The translations under genes and the position numbers were made by a program. From Salinispora arenicola (GTDB taxonomy: Bacteria > Actinomycetota > Actinomycetes > Mycobacteriales > Micromonosporaceae): DNA of 64,000 nt. The notes below the pieces were generated by a model. That model worked only from the letters and a program-made list of their open reading frames with translations. It was not told where the DNA came from and searched no databases. Position 1 is the stretch's first letter; the number at the start of each line of letters is the position of its first letter. The stretch covers positions 5,084,001-5,148,000 of the forward strand of contig NZ_VFOL01000001.1 in NCBI RefSeq assembly GCF_006716065.1, in the 5' to 3' direction. This document shows, piece by piece, positions 51,970-61,663 of this stretch.

Positions 51970-53625
51970 TCACCCGGCCGAAGCCGCCGCCAGCACCGTC
52001 GAGACCAGCTCCCTCGCCTCCGCCTGGATCAGAGCCAGGTGCTCGGGCCCCCGGAACGACTCGGCATAGATCTTGTAGACGTCCTCGGTGCCGGAGGGGC
52101 GGGCGGCAAACCAGCCGTTCTCGGTGGTGACCTTCAGGCCACCGATCGGGGCCCCGTTGCCGGGGGCCCTGGTGAGTGTGGCCGTGATCGGTTCGCCGGC
52201 CAGCTCCCCAGCTGTCACCTGCTCCGGCGAAAGCCGACCGAGCGCCGCCTTCTCCGCCCGGCTGGCGGGGGCATCGATCCGGGCGTACTCCGGTGCGCCG
52301 AACCGCCCGGCCAGCTCCGTCCAGTGCTCACTCGGGGTGCGGCCGGTGGTGGCGACGATCTCGGACGCCAGCAGGCAGAGCAGGATGCCGTCCTTGTCGG
52401 TGGTCCAGGTGCTGCCGTCCCTGCGCAGGAAGGAGGCGCCGGCGCTCTCCTCGCCACCGAAACCGACCGTGCCGTCGAGCAGGCCCGGCACGAACCACTT
52501 GAAACCGACCGGCACCTCCAGCAGAGGGCGCCCCAGGTCGGCGGCCACCCGGTCGATCATGGATGAGGAGACCAGCGTCTTACCGATGGCCGCGGCCTGC
52601 CCCCACCGCGTCCGGGTGCGGAACAGGTGGGCGATGGCCACCGTCAGGTAGTGGTTCGGGTTCATCAGGCCGCCGTCCGGGGTGACGATGCCGTGCCGGT
52701 CCGCGTCGGCGTCGTTTCCGGTGGACACCGCGAACCGGTCCCGGGCGGCGATCAGCGACGCCATCGCGTTCGGTGACGAGCAGTCCATTCGGATCCGGCC
52801 GTCCCCGTCCAGGGTCATGAACCGCCACGTCGGATCGACCGTCGGGTTCACCACCGTGAGGTCCAGCCGATGCCGCTCGGCGATCTCGCCCCAGTAGGCG
52901 ACGCTGGCCCCACCGAGCGGATCCGCCCCGATCCGGACGCCGGCCGCCCGGACCGCGTCGAGGTCGAGCACCGACGGCAGGTCGGCCACGTAGCGGCCGA
53001 GGAAGTCGTACCGGCCGGTGGTGTCGGCGGCACGCGCCCGCGCGTACGGGACGCGGCGCGCCTCCTTGAGCCCGGCCGCGAGGATCGCGTTCGCGCGGTC
53101 CTGGATCCACGTGGTGACGTCGGCGTCCGCCGGGCCGCCATGGGTGGGGTTGTACTTGAACCCACCGTCGGCCGGTGGGTTGTGCGACGGCGTGATCACG
53201 ATGCCGTCGGCCAGCCCGCTGGCCCGCCCCCGGTTGTGGGTGAGGATGGCGTGTGAGATGGCCGGCGTCGGAACGTACCCGTCCTGGCTGTCCAGCAGGA
53301 CCGTGACCTCGTTGGCGGCGAGCACCTCCAGCGCGTCCACCGCGGCCGGAGTGGAGAGCGCGTGGGTGTCCCGGCCGAGAAAGAGTGGGCCGTCCAGGCC
53401 ACGCTCCCGGCGGTAGTCGCACAGCGCCTGGGTGACCGCGACGATGTGGTCGGAGTTGAAGGCGTTACGCAGCGGCGACCCCCGGTGCCCGGAGGTACCG
53501 AAGGAGACCTGCTGCCCTGGGTCCGCCGGGTCGGGATGCTCCGCGTAGTACGCGGTGACCAGCATCGGCACGTCCACCAGATCGGACGGCTGGGCAGGCT
53601 GACCCGCGCGGGGATGCGTGCTCAC
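51970..53625 (-). CDS. pgm: Phosphoglucomutase (alpha-D-glucose phosphate-specific)
   Basis: A 551-residue enzyme that interconverts glucose 1-phosphate and glucose 6-phosphate through a phosphoserine. The active-site Ser147 is in [13 protein letters not shown], the metal loop is [10 protein letters not shown], the sugar-binding loop [12 protein letters not shown], and the phosphate-binding loop [27 protein letters not shown] near residue 42 is diagnostic of this group. The GTG at 53625 has GGGAGG seven bases upstream; the GTG three bases earlier is nearly as good. It links glycogen, trehalose and cell-wall sugar nucleotides to glycolysis. App1 ends 67 bases upstream of its start on the same strand. 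Confidence 0.95.
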   Translation of the reverse strand: MSTHPRAGQPAQPSDLVDVPMLVTAYYAEHPDPADPGQQVSFGTSGHRGSPLRNAFNSDHIVAVTQALCDYRRERGLDGPLFLGRDTHALSTPAAVDALEVLAANEVTVLLDSQDGYVPTPAISHAILTHNRGRASGLADGIVITPSHNPPADGGFKYNPTHGGPADADVTTWIQDRANAILAAGLKEARRVPYARARAADTTGRYDFLGRYVADLPSVLDLDAVRAAGVRIGADPLGGASVAYWGEIAERHRLDLTVVNPTVDPTWRFMTLDGDGRIRMDCSSPNAMASLIAARDRFAVSTGNDADADRHGIVTPDGGLMNPNHYLTVAIAHLFRTRTRWGQAAAIGKTLVSSSMIDRVAADLGRPLLEVPVGFKWFVPGLLDGTVGFGGEESAGASFLRRDGSTWTTDKDGILLCLLASEIVATTGRTPSEHWTELAGRFGAPEYARIDAPASRAEKAALGRLSPEQVTAGELAGEPITATLTRAPGNGAPIGGLKVTTENGWFAARPSGTEDVYKIYAESFRGPEHLALIQAEARELVSTVLAAASAG

Positions 53626-53692
53626 CACGTGACCTCCCGGCCCTTCCCCACTGCCATGTCTCGACGCTATCAGGGTTCCGTCGCACGTCGAC

Positions 53693-54820
53693 TCAGACCA
53701 GACCCGCGTCCCGCAGCAGCTGCCACAGCCCGGCGCCGTCGGGCGCGGAGAGCCATTTCTGCCCCACCGGAGGAACCGACGCGCTGTCGCTGACCGGGTT
53801 GGGCGGAGCACCGGCGAGCACCGCCTGGGTCGGTGAGAGCCGGCGAATCGCCACCCCCGCGACGTTGTCCGGGTGGGCCACGGCGAACTCCCGGTAGATC
53901 TCCTGGTCGTGCTGACCGTCGTCGCCCACCAACAGCCACTTCACCTCGGGGAACTCCGTGGCCAGCCGGGTCAGGGTGGCTCGCTTGTGCTCCCGACCAC
54001 TGCGGAACCACCGGTCTGCCGTCGGACCCCAGTCGGTAAGCAGCAGCGGCCCAGCCGGGTAGAGGTGCCGAGACAGGAACCGGGTGAGTGTCGGCGCCAC
54101 GTTCCAGGCGCCGGTGGACAGGTAGAACACCGGGGCGCCGGGGTGGGCCGTGACCAGCCGCTCGTACAGCACGGCCATCCCGGGCACCGCGGCTCGGGCA
54201 TGCTCGTCCAGCACGAACGTGTTCCAGGCGGCGAGAAGTGGCCGCGGAAGCGTGGTGACCATGACCGTGTCGTCGACGTCGGAGATGACCCCGAACCGTA
54301 CCTGCGGGTCCAGGATCCGTACCGGCGCCTGGACCGGCTCGGCCTCCGGGACGCTTATCCACACCGACCCCCACCCGGGAGGCAGGTCGACCGGCACGAT
54401 CGTGTCCACGAAGCCGCTGCGGTCGGTCCGCGTCTCGTGCCGTACGTCCCCCGACTCGATGGCCACCGTGACGTACTTGGCTGGCAGGGTGGCGAAGCTG
54501 CGCCAGCCCCGAACCTTCTCCGGCCGCCCCCGCTGCCGGTTGTCCGGCCGCCCCAACAGCACCCGACACATCACCCGGATCCAGCCAGGGGCGCCGTAGC
54601 CCGGGTAGGCCACGGTGTGGATCCGCCAGCCGGTCCGCCGCAGCCGCCGCTCGACCAGGTGGTGCACGGCGTCCTCGATCCGCGCGGCCCGGTGCAGCTG
54701 GGGTACGGCCAGTTGGCCGGCGGCAGTCGGTGGCACACGGCCACCCTGCCACAACCGCCCGACCCCGACCACGCGAGGCAGGCGGGGCCGGGCGCCGAAC
54801 CGGTCCGCCGGCCCGGACAC
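53693..54820 (-). CDS. App1 family phosphatase (DUF2183)
   Basis: A 375-residue protein with the App1 catalytic domain, a HAD-like phosphatidate phosphatase in yeast. The active motif DVDDT is in [20 protein letters not shown], and a later lysine-and-aspartate set lies in [20 protein letters not shown] and [18 protein letters not shown]. The N-terminal 170 residues include [20 protein letters not shown], also conserved in bacterial App1 proteins. It would remove phosphate from phosphatidic acid or a related compound. There is no signal peptide. The ATG at 54820 is divergent from the GT-C gene with only 40 bases between. It may be co-transcribed with pgm. Confidence 0.87.
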   Translation of the reverse strand: MSGPADRFGARPRLPRVVGVGRLWQGGRVPPTAAGQLAVPQLHRAARIEDAVHHLVERRLRRTGWRIHTVAYPGYGAPGWIRVMCRVLLGRPDNRQRGRPEKVRGWRSFATLPAKYVTVAIESGDVRHETRTDRSGFVDTIVPVDLPPGWGSVWISVPEAEPVQAPVRILDPQVRFGVISDVDDTVMVTTLPRPLLAAWNTFVLDEHARAAVPGMAVLYERLVTAHPGAPVFYLSTGAWNVAPTLTRFLSRHLYPAGPLLLTDWGPTADRWFRSGREHKRATLTRLATEFPEVKWLLVGDDGQHDQEIYREFAVAHPDNVAGVAIRRLSPTQAVLAGAPPNPVSDSASVPPVGQKWLSAPDGAGLWQLLRDAGLV

Positions 54821-54860
54821 GTGTGACAGACTCCGGTGGAGAGGATGACGGGGGCCTTTC

Positions 54861-56480
54861 GTGTCGCGACCTCAGCCGCGCCGCGGACGGCGGCACCGGC
54901 GGTTGGACCGTCCGGCGTTCGTGGCGCTCCTACTCGGGACGGCCGGCGTCGGGTACCGGCTGGTCCTGATGCTGTTCACGATCCCGGCGTCGAACAGCGA
55001 CGAGGCCACCTTCGGACTCGCCGCCCTGCATATCGCCGCCGGCACGGAACGGCCCGTGTTCCTGTACGGGCAGCAGTACATGGGAACGGTGGAGTCGTAC
55101 CTCGCCGCGCCCCTGCTCGGGCTCCTCGGGCCGAGTTGGCCGGTGCTGCGGCTGCCGCTGCTGGCCCTCTACGCGCTCTTCCTCTGGCTGATCCACCGGC
55201 TGACCCGCCGGATCGGCTCGCCCTGGTTCGCCACCCTGATCGTCGGCCTGCTCGCGCTCGGGCCGGAGCGAGTGGTCCGGGACCAGCTGACCGTGGTGGG
55301 CGGACGTCCCGAGGGCAAGGTGGCGGTGCTGCTGATGCTGCTGGTCGTGGTCGGCCTGGCCCGACAGACGATCCGCCACCGCCGGCTGGCGGTGGGCCTG
55401 TTCGGCCTGCTCGCCGGGGTTTCCTTCTGGTCCGACTGGTTGATCCTCCCCTACGTCGGAGCCACCACCCTGGCGTTACTGTGGGCCGCCCGCCGCGACC
55501 TGCTCGGCTGGGCGGGCGCACTGCTGGTCGCTGGATTCACGCTCGGCATCGCACCGATGATCGGTTACTACCGCACCGCCGGACCGGGTTCGGACCCGCT
55601 GTCGGTGCTCCGCGGGGTCATCTACGCGGCCGACGACGAGCCGTCCCCGCCGCTGGTGCAGCGGTTCTCCGGTGCCGTGCTGGAGGGGGTGCCGCTGGCC
55701 ACCGGACTGTGCCCGGCCCCTGGGTGCGGTCGCTGGACAGGGTGGTTCGGGCTGCTCTACCTGGCTCTGCTGGTGATCGCGACCGTGGTCGCCGTCGTCG
55801 CGTACCGCCGGGCCGCCGGACGTGCCGCGCGGGTCGCCCCGGTCGTGCACCTCGCGCTGGTCCTCGGCGCGGCGTTGACCCTCCTGTCGTACGCGCGCAG
55901 CCCGCTCGCCGCCACGGATCCGCTGGGCAACGCCCGCTACCTGGCGCTGCTGCACCTGTCCCTGCCCGCGGTGCTGTGGCCACCCTGGCAGGCGGCGGTG
56001 CAGGCCCTGCGGGGTACGGCCGGTGTGCTCGGCCGGCTGGTCGGCACGCTCGCCGCGGCGTTCCTCGCCGCCCTCACCGCCACCGCCCTACTGGTTACCG
56101 TGCTGTTCACCACCACCGACACCGCCGTCGCACGGGCCGACGAACGCGCCGCCCGGGGTCTGGCGGACACGCTGCGGGCAGTTGGCCCGCACGAGGTCTA
56201 CGGGGCCTACTGGACCTGCAACCGCCTGACCTTCAACACGGACGAGGAGGTGGCCTGTGGGGTCCTCGACGACGAGCTGACCCCCGGGCAGAACCGCTAC
56301 CCGGCCTACTGGGACCGGGTGGCGGCGGCGGACCGGCCCGGGTATGTGGTGGAGATCGGCTCGATGCAGGAACAGCGGCTGCGCCGACTGTTGGGGGACC
56401 AGGCCGACGCGGCCGTCGTCGCCGACGTCGAGAAGTATCGGGTGTACCACCCGCAGGCACCGGTCCGGCCGTGGCGGTAG
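54861..56480 (+). CDS. Multi-span membrane protein, GT-C glycosyltransferase-like
   Basis: A 539-residue membrane protein with 9-11 hydrophobic segments and a C-terminal soluble part of about 110 residues. An Asp-Glu pair early in the first outer loop (ASNSDEATFGLAALHIA) and the FLYGQQYMGTVESYLAAPLL stretch recall GT-C (GT39/ArnT-like) enzymes that use lipid-linked sugars. The fold is inferred from topology, not from a clear motif. The soluble tail has a Cys-Asn pair (YWTCNRLTFNTDEEVACGV) that could form a disulfide outside. The start GTG at 54861 gives an Arg-rich N-terminus followed by the first helix. It is divergent from App1 and has no neighbouring cell-wall genes that would name its role. 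Confidence 0.7.
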   Translation: MSRPQPRRGRRHRRLDRPAFVALLLGTAGVGYRLVLMLFTIPASNSDEATFGLAALHIAAGTERPVFLYGQQYMGTVESYLAAPLLGLLGPSWPVLRLPLLALYALFLWLIHRLTRRIGSPWFATLIVGLLALGPERVVRDQLTVVGGRPEGKVAVLLMLLVVVGLARQTIRHRRLAVGLFGLLAGVSFWSDWLILPYVGATTLALLWAARRDLLGWAGALLVAGFTLGIAPMIGYYRTAGPGSDPLSVLRGVIYAADDEPSPPLVQRFSGAVLEGVPLATGLCPAPGCGRWTGWFGLLYLALLVIATVVAVVAYRRAAGRAARVAPVVHLALVLGAALTLLSYARSPLAATDPLGNARYLALLHLSLPAVLWPPWQAAVQALRGTAGVLGRLVGTLAAAFLAALTATALLVTVLFTTTDTAVARADERAARGLADTLRAVGPHEVYGAYWTCNRLTFNTDEEVACGVLDDELTPGQNRYPAYWDRVAAADRPGYVVEIGSMQEQRLRRLLGDQADAAVVADVEKYRVYHPQAPVRPWR

Positions 56481-56663
56481 GTTGCCTGGCCGCTGCGACA
56501 GGACCGGCCGCGCCGAGTAGTCCCGGCCACGGCGACAGGACCGGCCACGGCGATGAGCGGTCGACGCCGCCATGGTCTCGCCGCCACACCCGCAAGATTT
56601 CCTCAAGCCTCGGCCCGATCGGTTCCCCGTGCCGGTGACAGCCGTCACCGTAGAAGGAATCCG

Positions 56664-57353
56664 ATGCCGCTAAGGAGTCCCGAGGTGAAACCGACCCTGC
56701 TGGACCGGCCCCGGTCAGCGTCGACCCCGCACCCGCTGGACTGGCCGTCCCTGGCCGCCGCGTTCGAGGCCGCCTGCCTCCTGCGCTGCGTGAACGCGCC
56801 GACGACGATCCGGCATCGACGTGGCGCGCCCGTCGTCCGCCCACCCGAGAGCGTGGAGTTCAACCGCGAGGACGCGGCGCAGCGGATGCGTCACCTGCTC
56901 GACCGGTTCGACGTCTCGGTCTCGCACGAACGCGCCGTCGGTGGCCTGCGCCGCCGCTACGAGCTGCATCGGCTGACTGTCTCCCCGGCCCAGCCCGGAT
57001 ACGCCGCCATGTTGTACACCGGCTGGCGACGCGGACGCGGGGAACTGCTCGGTGGGCCGATGCCCGGTGCGTCCGGCCTCCGCCGGATGCGCCGGGCCCA
57101 GCTGGCGGCGGCAGCCTGGCGGGCCGCGCTGTTGGCCGGCGGACGACACATCCGCCGACACATCCTGGGAGTCCGGCTGACCGACCGCGAACTAGCAGCG
57201 GTTCTCGTCCGAAGCGCCGCCCTGCTGGACGTGCCGGCGATCCTCCGGCCCGGCACCGGCTGCTATCTGGTGAGCGTGGCACAGGGGCCGGGAAGCGAAC
57301 GGATCATGCAGGCCACGGAACTGGGGGCAACGCCACCTGGGGTGATCGGCTGA
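56664..57353 (+). CDS. Unknown protein, 229 residues
   Basis: A 229-residue Arg/Ala-rich protein with no signal peptide or clear membrane span. Conserved-looking stretches are DWPSLAAAFEAACLLRCVNA, SVSHERAVGGLRRRYELHRL and HILGVRLTDRELAAVLVRSA, which suggest a mixed alpha/beta fold. I do not recognise a domain. The start ATG at 56664 has AAGGAA six bases upstream, better than the earlier in-frame ATG at 56553. An 11-bp hairpin follows its stop codon and separates it from the TAXI gene. It probably has its own promoter in the 183 bases after the GT-C gene, which hold nothing else obvious. Confidence 0.68.
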   Translation: MPLRSPEVKPTLLDRPRSASTPHPLDWPSLAAAFEAACLLRCVNAPTTIRHRRGAPVVRPPESVEFNREDAAQRMRHLLDRFDVSVSHERAVGGLRRRYELHRLTVSPAQPGYAAMLYTGWRRGRGELLGGPMPGASGLRRMRRAQLAAAAWRAALLAGGRHIRRHILGVRLTDRELAAVLVRSAALLDVPAILRPGTGCYLVSVAQGPGSERIMQATELGATPPGVIG

Positions 57354-57367
57354 TCACTGGTTCCCGG

Positions 57368-57397
57368 CGGGGACGACAGGAGACAGTGTCGTCCCCG
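57368..57397 (+). terminator. Hairpin after the unknown gene
   Basis: CGGGGACGACA (57368-57378) pairs perfectly with TGTCGTCCCCG (57387-57397) over an 8-base loop, 15 bases past the stop codon. Confidence 0.75.
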
Positions 57398-57455
57398 TAT
57401 CAGCGTGTGGGTTGGGGGTTGCGCCTGGCCACCCACACAGCGCACAGTGCAGCAC

Positions 57456-58403
57456 ATGATCAAGAACCCAGGCCGCCGACGCGGCGCGGCGCTTCCGGCG
57501 CTGCTCCTGGCGATGGTGCTGCCGGGTCTCGCCGGATGCCAGGACACCACCGAGCCGGTGGTGCGGATCCGGATCGCCACCGGCAGTCCCACGGCCGTCT
57601 ACCACGCCTTCGGACAGTCACTGGCCACCATCCTGAACCGGGAACTACCGAACATCCAGGCTGAGGTGGTGGTGACCGCGGCGTCGGCGGAGAACATCCG
57701 ACTCGTCGGTGGCGGCGAGGCGGAACTCGGATTCACCCAGGCCGACGTGCTGCCCGCTGCCCCGGCCACGCAGCCGACACTGGCTGCCGTGGCCCGTATC
57801 TACGACGACCTGCTGCATCTCGTCACCACCGCTGCCAGCGGTGTCCACACACTCGCTGACCTGAGGGGACGGCAGGTGTCGGTGGGGGCACCCGGCTCCG
57901 GCACCGAAGTCACCGCGTCCCGCCTGCTCGAGGTGGCCCAGCTCGGCGCGGACGAGGTACGCCGGGAACGGCTCGGCCTGGACGACTCGGTCGAGGCGCT
58001 GCGGGCGGGCCAGATCGACGCGTTCTTCTTCTCCGGCGGCCTACCGGTGGGGGCGGTGGCGACGCTGGCGGCGCAACGGCACGTCCGGGTGGTTGACCTG
58101 GGCGCGTGGACCGCGCCGCTACGCGCCCACCACCCCGGGTTCTACGTGTCCCGCGACGTCCCCCGCTCGGTGTACGGGGTGGACCCGGTGACCACTGTCG
58201 CGAACCCGAACTACCTGATCGTTCGCGCCGACCTACCCGAGTTGCTGGTGCGGGAGATAACGCGACTGCTCATGCAGCGGCGCGAGGAACTGGCCTCGGC
58301 GCACCCGGCAGCCGGCCAGATGAGTCCCCGCTCGGCGATCAACACCACACCCCTGCCGCTGCACCCCGGTGCCGTGGCCTGGTACCACGCCGCGAAGCCG
58401 TAG
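57456..58403 (+). CDS. TAXI family solute-binding lipoprotein
   Basis: A 315-residue lipoprotein. The signal peptide has basic residues (MIKNPGRRRGAALPALLLAM) and ends in a lipobox LAGC (LPGLAGCQD), so the mature protein is anchored by Cys. The rest matches the TAXI type of TRAP solute receptors: RIATGSPTAVYHAFGQSLAT, VSVGAPGSGTEVTASRLLEV and IDAFFFSGGLPVGAV. These bind organic acids such as glutamate or 2-oxoglutarate. No TRAP membrane subunits are nearby, so it may serve as a sensor rather than a transporter subunit. It is convergent with the histidine kinase gene (seven bases between stop codons). The ATG at 57456 is preferred for its signal peptide. Confidence 0.88.
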   Translation: MIKNPGRRRGAALPALLLAMVLPGLAGCQDTTEPVVRIRIATGSPTAVYHAFGQSLATILNRELPNIQAEVVVTAASAENIRLVGGGEAELGFTQADVLPAAPATQPTLAAVARIYDDLLHLVTTAASGVHTLADLRGRQVSVGAPGSGTEVTASRLLEVAQLGADEVRRERLGLDDSVEALRAGQIDAFFFSGGLPVGAVATLAAQRHVRVVDLGAWTAPLRAHHPGFYVSRDVPRSVYGVDPVTTVANPNYLIVRADLPELLVREITRLLMQRREELASAHPAAGQMSPRSAINTTPLPLHPGAVAWYHAAKP

Positions 58404-58410
58404 CCCCTGG

Positions 58411-59835
58411 TCACCGCCAGACGGAAGAGACAGGACGCCGCCGGCCCCGGTCGTCCGTGGGGGCAGGCAGCGACGCGGGGAACCAGAGGGCCGCGACCAG
58501 GCCGCGGGGCAGGTTCGGACGCATGCTGAGCCGCCCGGCGGAGGCGTCGACCAGGACGGCGACGATAGCCAGGCCCAGCCCGGCCCCGTCGATGTTCTGC
58601 GCCTCGGGCGCCCGCCAGAACCGTTCGGTTGCCTGGTCGAGCTGCCTGGCCGTCATGCCCGGGCCGGTGTCGCGTACCTGCAGGGTCGTCCCGTCGCCGT
58701 CACCCCGGACCTCCACGGTGACCTCACCGCCCGCGCCGCTGAACTTCACCGCGTTGTCGATGAGCGCGTCGAGTGCCTGGTCAACGGCGGTCGGCACGGT
58801 ACGGACAAAGGCCGGGGCGCCATCGGTGTCGAGACGCAACGTGACCGACCGACGGCGGGCCAGCGGTTCCCATGCCGCGACCCGGCTCGCGGCGACCGCC
58901 GCCGCGTCGACGGTCAGTCGCAGGTTCTCCGTCCGCTCGGCCCGGGCCAAGGTGAGCAGGCCGTCCAGCACGAGCGCCAGTCGGTCGGTCTCCTCCAGGG
59001 CGAGTCGGTGCTCGGCCTGGCCCTGCGGGTCGCCCAGGCTGGGCCCCAACTCCTCGACGCGCAGGCGCAACGCGGTCAACGGGTTGCGGAGCTGGTGGCT
59101 GGCGTGCGCCACGAACGCCCGCTGACGATCCATCACGTCCGAGACGGCGTTGGCCATGTGGTTGAAGCTTGCCGCCAACCGGCGCAGTTCGGGTGGCCCC
59201 TGCCGGTGCTGCACCCGGGCGCTCCGGTCTCCCTCGGCGATCTCGTGCGTGACCGCGTCCAGGTCGGTGACCGGTCGTAGCACCCATCCGGCCAGGGCAA
59301 AAGCGGTCGACACACAGGCCAGCACCGCGAGCAGGCCGGCGAGGGCGAGCAGCAGCCACCAGGTGGTGACGGTCTCTCGGACTCGGTCGACAGGGGTCGT
59401 GATGACCACCGCACCGAGCACCTCGCCACCGTCGTTGATGGGCACCGCGACAACGATGGGCCCACCGACCCACGGCAGCACCGATTCGGGCCCGCTGGCC
59501 TGCTGCCCGGAGAGCGCCACGTCGAGGGCCACCCGAGTGCCGTGGGCGGGTCGCCAGCTCGCCGACGCGACCACCGTCCGCCGGTCCCGGTCGACGACCG
59601 CGGCGCCGATGCCGTACAGCTCGTCGTAGCTGTCCAGCTCGCTCCTGATCGGGCTGGGGCTGCCGCCGCGTAGCGCCGCGTCGGCCAGCGACGCGAAGCG
59701 GGTGGCGTCGGCAAGCCGGTCGGCACGGACCCGCTCGGTCTCCCTGCTGGCCAGGGTGGCCGCGAGGGGCGTCTCCAGGGCGATCAGGACCAGCACCATC
59801 AGCAGCAGGTAGCTGATCACCAAACGGCGGCGCAC
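58411..59835 (-). CDS. Sensor histidine kinase
   Basis: A 474-residue membrane kinase. TM1 lies at residues 7-27 (ISYLLLMVLVLIALETPLAA) and TM2 at 160-185, with an extracellular sensor domain of about 130 residues between (LYGIGAAVVDRDRRTVVASA). A HAMP linker follows, then the HisKA box with phospho-accepting His247 (ASHQLRNPLTALRLR), and the ATPase domain with the N box (LIDNAVKFSG), G1 DTGPGM and G2 GAGLGLAIV. It controls the upstream response regulator (gene order regulator then kinase, six bases apart). Its signal is unknown. The convergent TAXI receptor gene suggests an organic-acid-related input, but convergent neighbours need not be functionally linked. Confidence 0.93.
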   Translation of the reverse strand: MRRRLVISYLLLMVLVLIALETPLAATLASRETERVRADRLADATRFASLADAALRGGSPSPIRSELDSYDELYGIGAAVVDRDRRTVVASASWRPAHGTRVALDVALSGQQASGPESVLPWVGGPIVVAVPINDGGEVLGAVVITTPVDRVRETVTTWWLLLALAGLLAVLACVSTAFALAGWVLRPVTDLDAVTHEIAEGDRSARVQHRQGPPELRRLAASFNHMANAVSDVMDRQRAFVAHASHQLRNPLTALRLRVEELGPSLGDPQGQAEHRLALEETDRLALVLDGLLTLARAERTENLRLTVDAAAVAASRVAAWEPLARRRSVTLRLDTDGAPAFVRTVPTAVDQALDALIDNAVKFSGAGGEVTVEVRGDGDGTTLQVRDTGPGMTARQLDQATERFWRAPEAQNIDGAGLGLAIVAVLVDASAGRLSMRPNLPRGLVAALWFPASLPAPTDDRGRRRPVSSVWR

Positions 59836-59841
59836 CGCGCC

Positions 59842-60498
59842 TCACCCGCTCCGGAGCCGGTAGCCGACTCCGCGTATGGTCTCCACCAGGCGGGGATCGC
59901 CCAGCTTGCCGCGCAGGGAGCCGACGTGCACCTCGACGGTGTGCCGGTCGGCGAAGGTGGTGCCCCAGGCATCGAGCAGAATCCGGTCGCGGGCCACGGC
60001 AGCCCCGGGCTGACGGGCCAGGGAGAGAAGCACGTCGAACTCCTTGCGGGTCAGCGTCACCTCCCGACCGTGGACCCGGACCGTACGGGCCGACACATCG
60101 ATGTGGACCGGCCCGACCTCGATCAGGTTGGGCTCCGGGGCGGCCTGGGCGGCGCGACGCAGCACCGCCTCGATCCGGGCCTGCAACTCGACCATTGAGA
60201 ACGGTTTGACCACGTAGTCGTCGGCGCCGGCCCGCAGCCCCAACACCCGGTCGCGCTCCTCCCCCCGTGCGGTCACCGCGATGATGCCGAGTTGGCTGCT
60301 GCGCCGCCGCAGGTCCCGACACAGGTCGGTACCGTCCCCGTCGGGCAGGGTGAGATCCAGTAGGACCAGGTCGCACGGGGCGGCGGACAACGCGGCGGCG
60401 ACCGTCGCCGCGTGCTCCACCTCGTAGCCTCGCCTCCTCAGGGCCGCGGTGAGCGCGGCGGCTACCCGATGGTCGTCCTCGACGAGCAGGATCCGCAC
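59842..60498 (-). CDS. OmpR-type response regulator
   Basis: The 218-residue regulator starts MRILLVEDDHRVAAAL, with phosphate-accepting Asp48 (LVLLDLTLP) and conserved Lys98 (DDYVVKPF). The C-terminal winged helix has REVTLTRKEFDVLLSLARQP and DRHTVEVHVGSLRGKLGDPR. It is the first gene of a two-gene operon with the kinase gene. The ATG at 60498 is the natural start, with no strong ribosome site upstream. The 351-base upstream gap (60499-60849) contains a 13-base palindrome but no other gene that I can see. Targets are unknown. Confidence 0.95.
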   Translation of the reverse strand: MRILLVEDDHRVAAALTAALRRRGYEVEHAATVAAALSAAPCDLVLLDLTLPDGDGTDLCRDLRRRSSQLGIIAVTARGEERDRVLGLRAGADDYVVKPFSMVELQARIEAVLRRAAQAAPEPNLIEVGPVHIDVSARTVRVHGREVTLTRKEFDVLLSLARQPGAAVARDRILLDAWGTTFADRHTVEVHVGSLRGKLGDPRLVETIRGVGYRLRSG

Positions 60499-60722
60499 CC
60501 AGTGCCCCCAATTATCGGATCATCCGCAGACCGGGTGCCCAGGCACTTCTGCCATATGACGCCAACCGTGCTGGGCGAGAAGCAGCACCAGTCGGCCGGA
60601 CGGGCTGGCGGCAGCCCAACCCTGCCGCCACACCAGTGGCACGCCGAACCGCCTCGCTGGCAACGCTGTGGGGTGCAAGTCTAGGTGGGGCCCGAACAAT
60701 GTCAAACCAGTGCGGATCACCT

Positions 60723-60735
60723 GTCACCAGGTGAC
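60723..60735. promoter_or_regulatory. 13-base palindrome between two regulators
   Basis: GTCACCAGGTGAC is a perfect palindrome (6-base arms around A) in the intergenic region between the response regulator and the TetR gene. It might be an operator, but there is only one copy. Confidence 0.3.
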
Positions 60736-60849
60736 TGCCAGACCTCCCGCGGCGACAGGGTCCGTCCGGTGACCTGGCCTGCTCGCTGACCGCAGTATCG
60801 TGGGCGGTTCACCACGTTCACCGGACACCACACCACCGACACGCGTTCG

Positions 60850-61485
60850 TCAGGTCGCCGCGCCGGGGCGCTGGCGGGGCACGGCCGGGGTCGCCGCCAG
60901 CCCGGTCGCCACCGCCTCCACCAATGCCTCGAGGTACGCGTCCGTGAGTGCTGATCGGGCGATGGCGAGTCGCCAGTAGAGCGGCCCGACGATCAGGTCT
61001 ATCGCCGCGTCCTGGTCCACCCCGGCCGGCAGTTCGCCGCGTCGTACCGCGCGCTCGACCAAACGGCCGCCGATCTCCTGCTGCTTACTGTGCAGCACCT
61101 GCTGCAATGCCTGGTCCAGCGCCGGGTTACGGGCTGCCTCGGCGAGTAGGTCGGGAATGATCTGCGAGGCCAGCGGATGGCGCAGGGCGTGCAGCACCAC
61201 CTGGAACAGCAGGCTCAGATCGCCGCGCAGGCTCCCGGTGTCCAGCGCCGGGAGCTTGCTGCCGGCCGCCGTCACAACGGCCTCCAGCACCAGCGCCAGT
61301 TTGGAGCTCCAACGCCGGTAGATCGCGGTCTTGCTCACTCCGGCCCGACGAGCGACCGCCTCGATGGACAGGCGGCCGTAGCCCACGGCCGCGAGTTCCT
61401 GCAGCAGGGCCCGGCGGATGGCCGTGGTGATCTCATCCCGCAGCACCGCCGCACCGGCGGGTGTGCGCCTCTTCCCGGTCGTCAC
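60850..61485 (-). CDS. TetR/AcrR repressor divergent from the ABC exporter
   Basis: A 211-residue repressor with the HTH domain at residues 20-65 (ELAAVGYGRLSIEAVARRAG, then VSKTAIYRRWSSKLALVLEA) and a helical C-terminal ligand-binding part (LSLLFQVVLHALRHPLASQI). I prefer the GTG at 61485 (GAAGAG about 10 bases upstream). An alternative TTG at 61527 lies inside the neighbouring palindrome and is unlikely. The gene is divergent from the ABC exporter and the shared gap has an inverted repeat, so it probably represses that operon and itself. The inducer is unknown. Its own stop codon is followed by the response-regulator gap. Confidence 0.9.
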   Translation of the reverse strand: MTTGKRRTPAGAAVLRDEITTAIRRALLQELAAVGYGRLSIEAVARRAGVSKTAIYRRWSSKLALVLEAVVTAAGSKLPALDTGSLRGDLSLLFQVVLHALRHPLASQIIPDLLAEAARNPALDQALQQVLHSKQQEIGGRLVERAVRRGELPAGVDQDAAIDLIVGPLYWRLAIARSALTDAYLEALVEAVATGLAATPAVPRQRPGAAT

Positions 61486-61518
61486 TGGAGACTCTTCTCG
61501 GCTCTCACGTGGGACAAT

Positions 61519-61536
61519 GTACCGCAACGACGGTAC
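61519..61536. promoter_or_regulatory. TetR operator candidate for the ABC exporter
   Basis: GTACCG (61519-61524), CAACGA, CGGTAC (61531-61536): perfect 6-base arms, 34 bases before the TetR start and 128 bases before the exporter. A second, overlapping repeat (CGCAAC 61523-61528 and GTTGCG) shares the centre. Confidence 0.5.
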
Positions 61537-61663
61537 GGTTGCGTCCCGACGTGTCGTGGACTAGTGTCCAGGCAGCGGTGAGCCGCTTCGGCACCCACGT
61601 ACACCCGGGGTCAGCCCACCGCCCACCCCATTCGTTGATACTAAAGATCGGAGCGCCCAGCTC

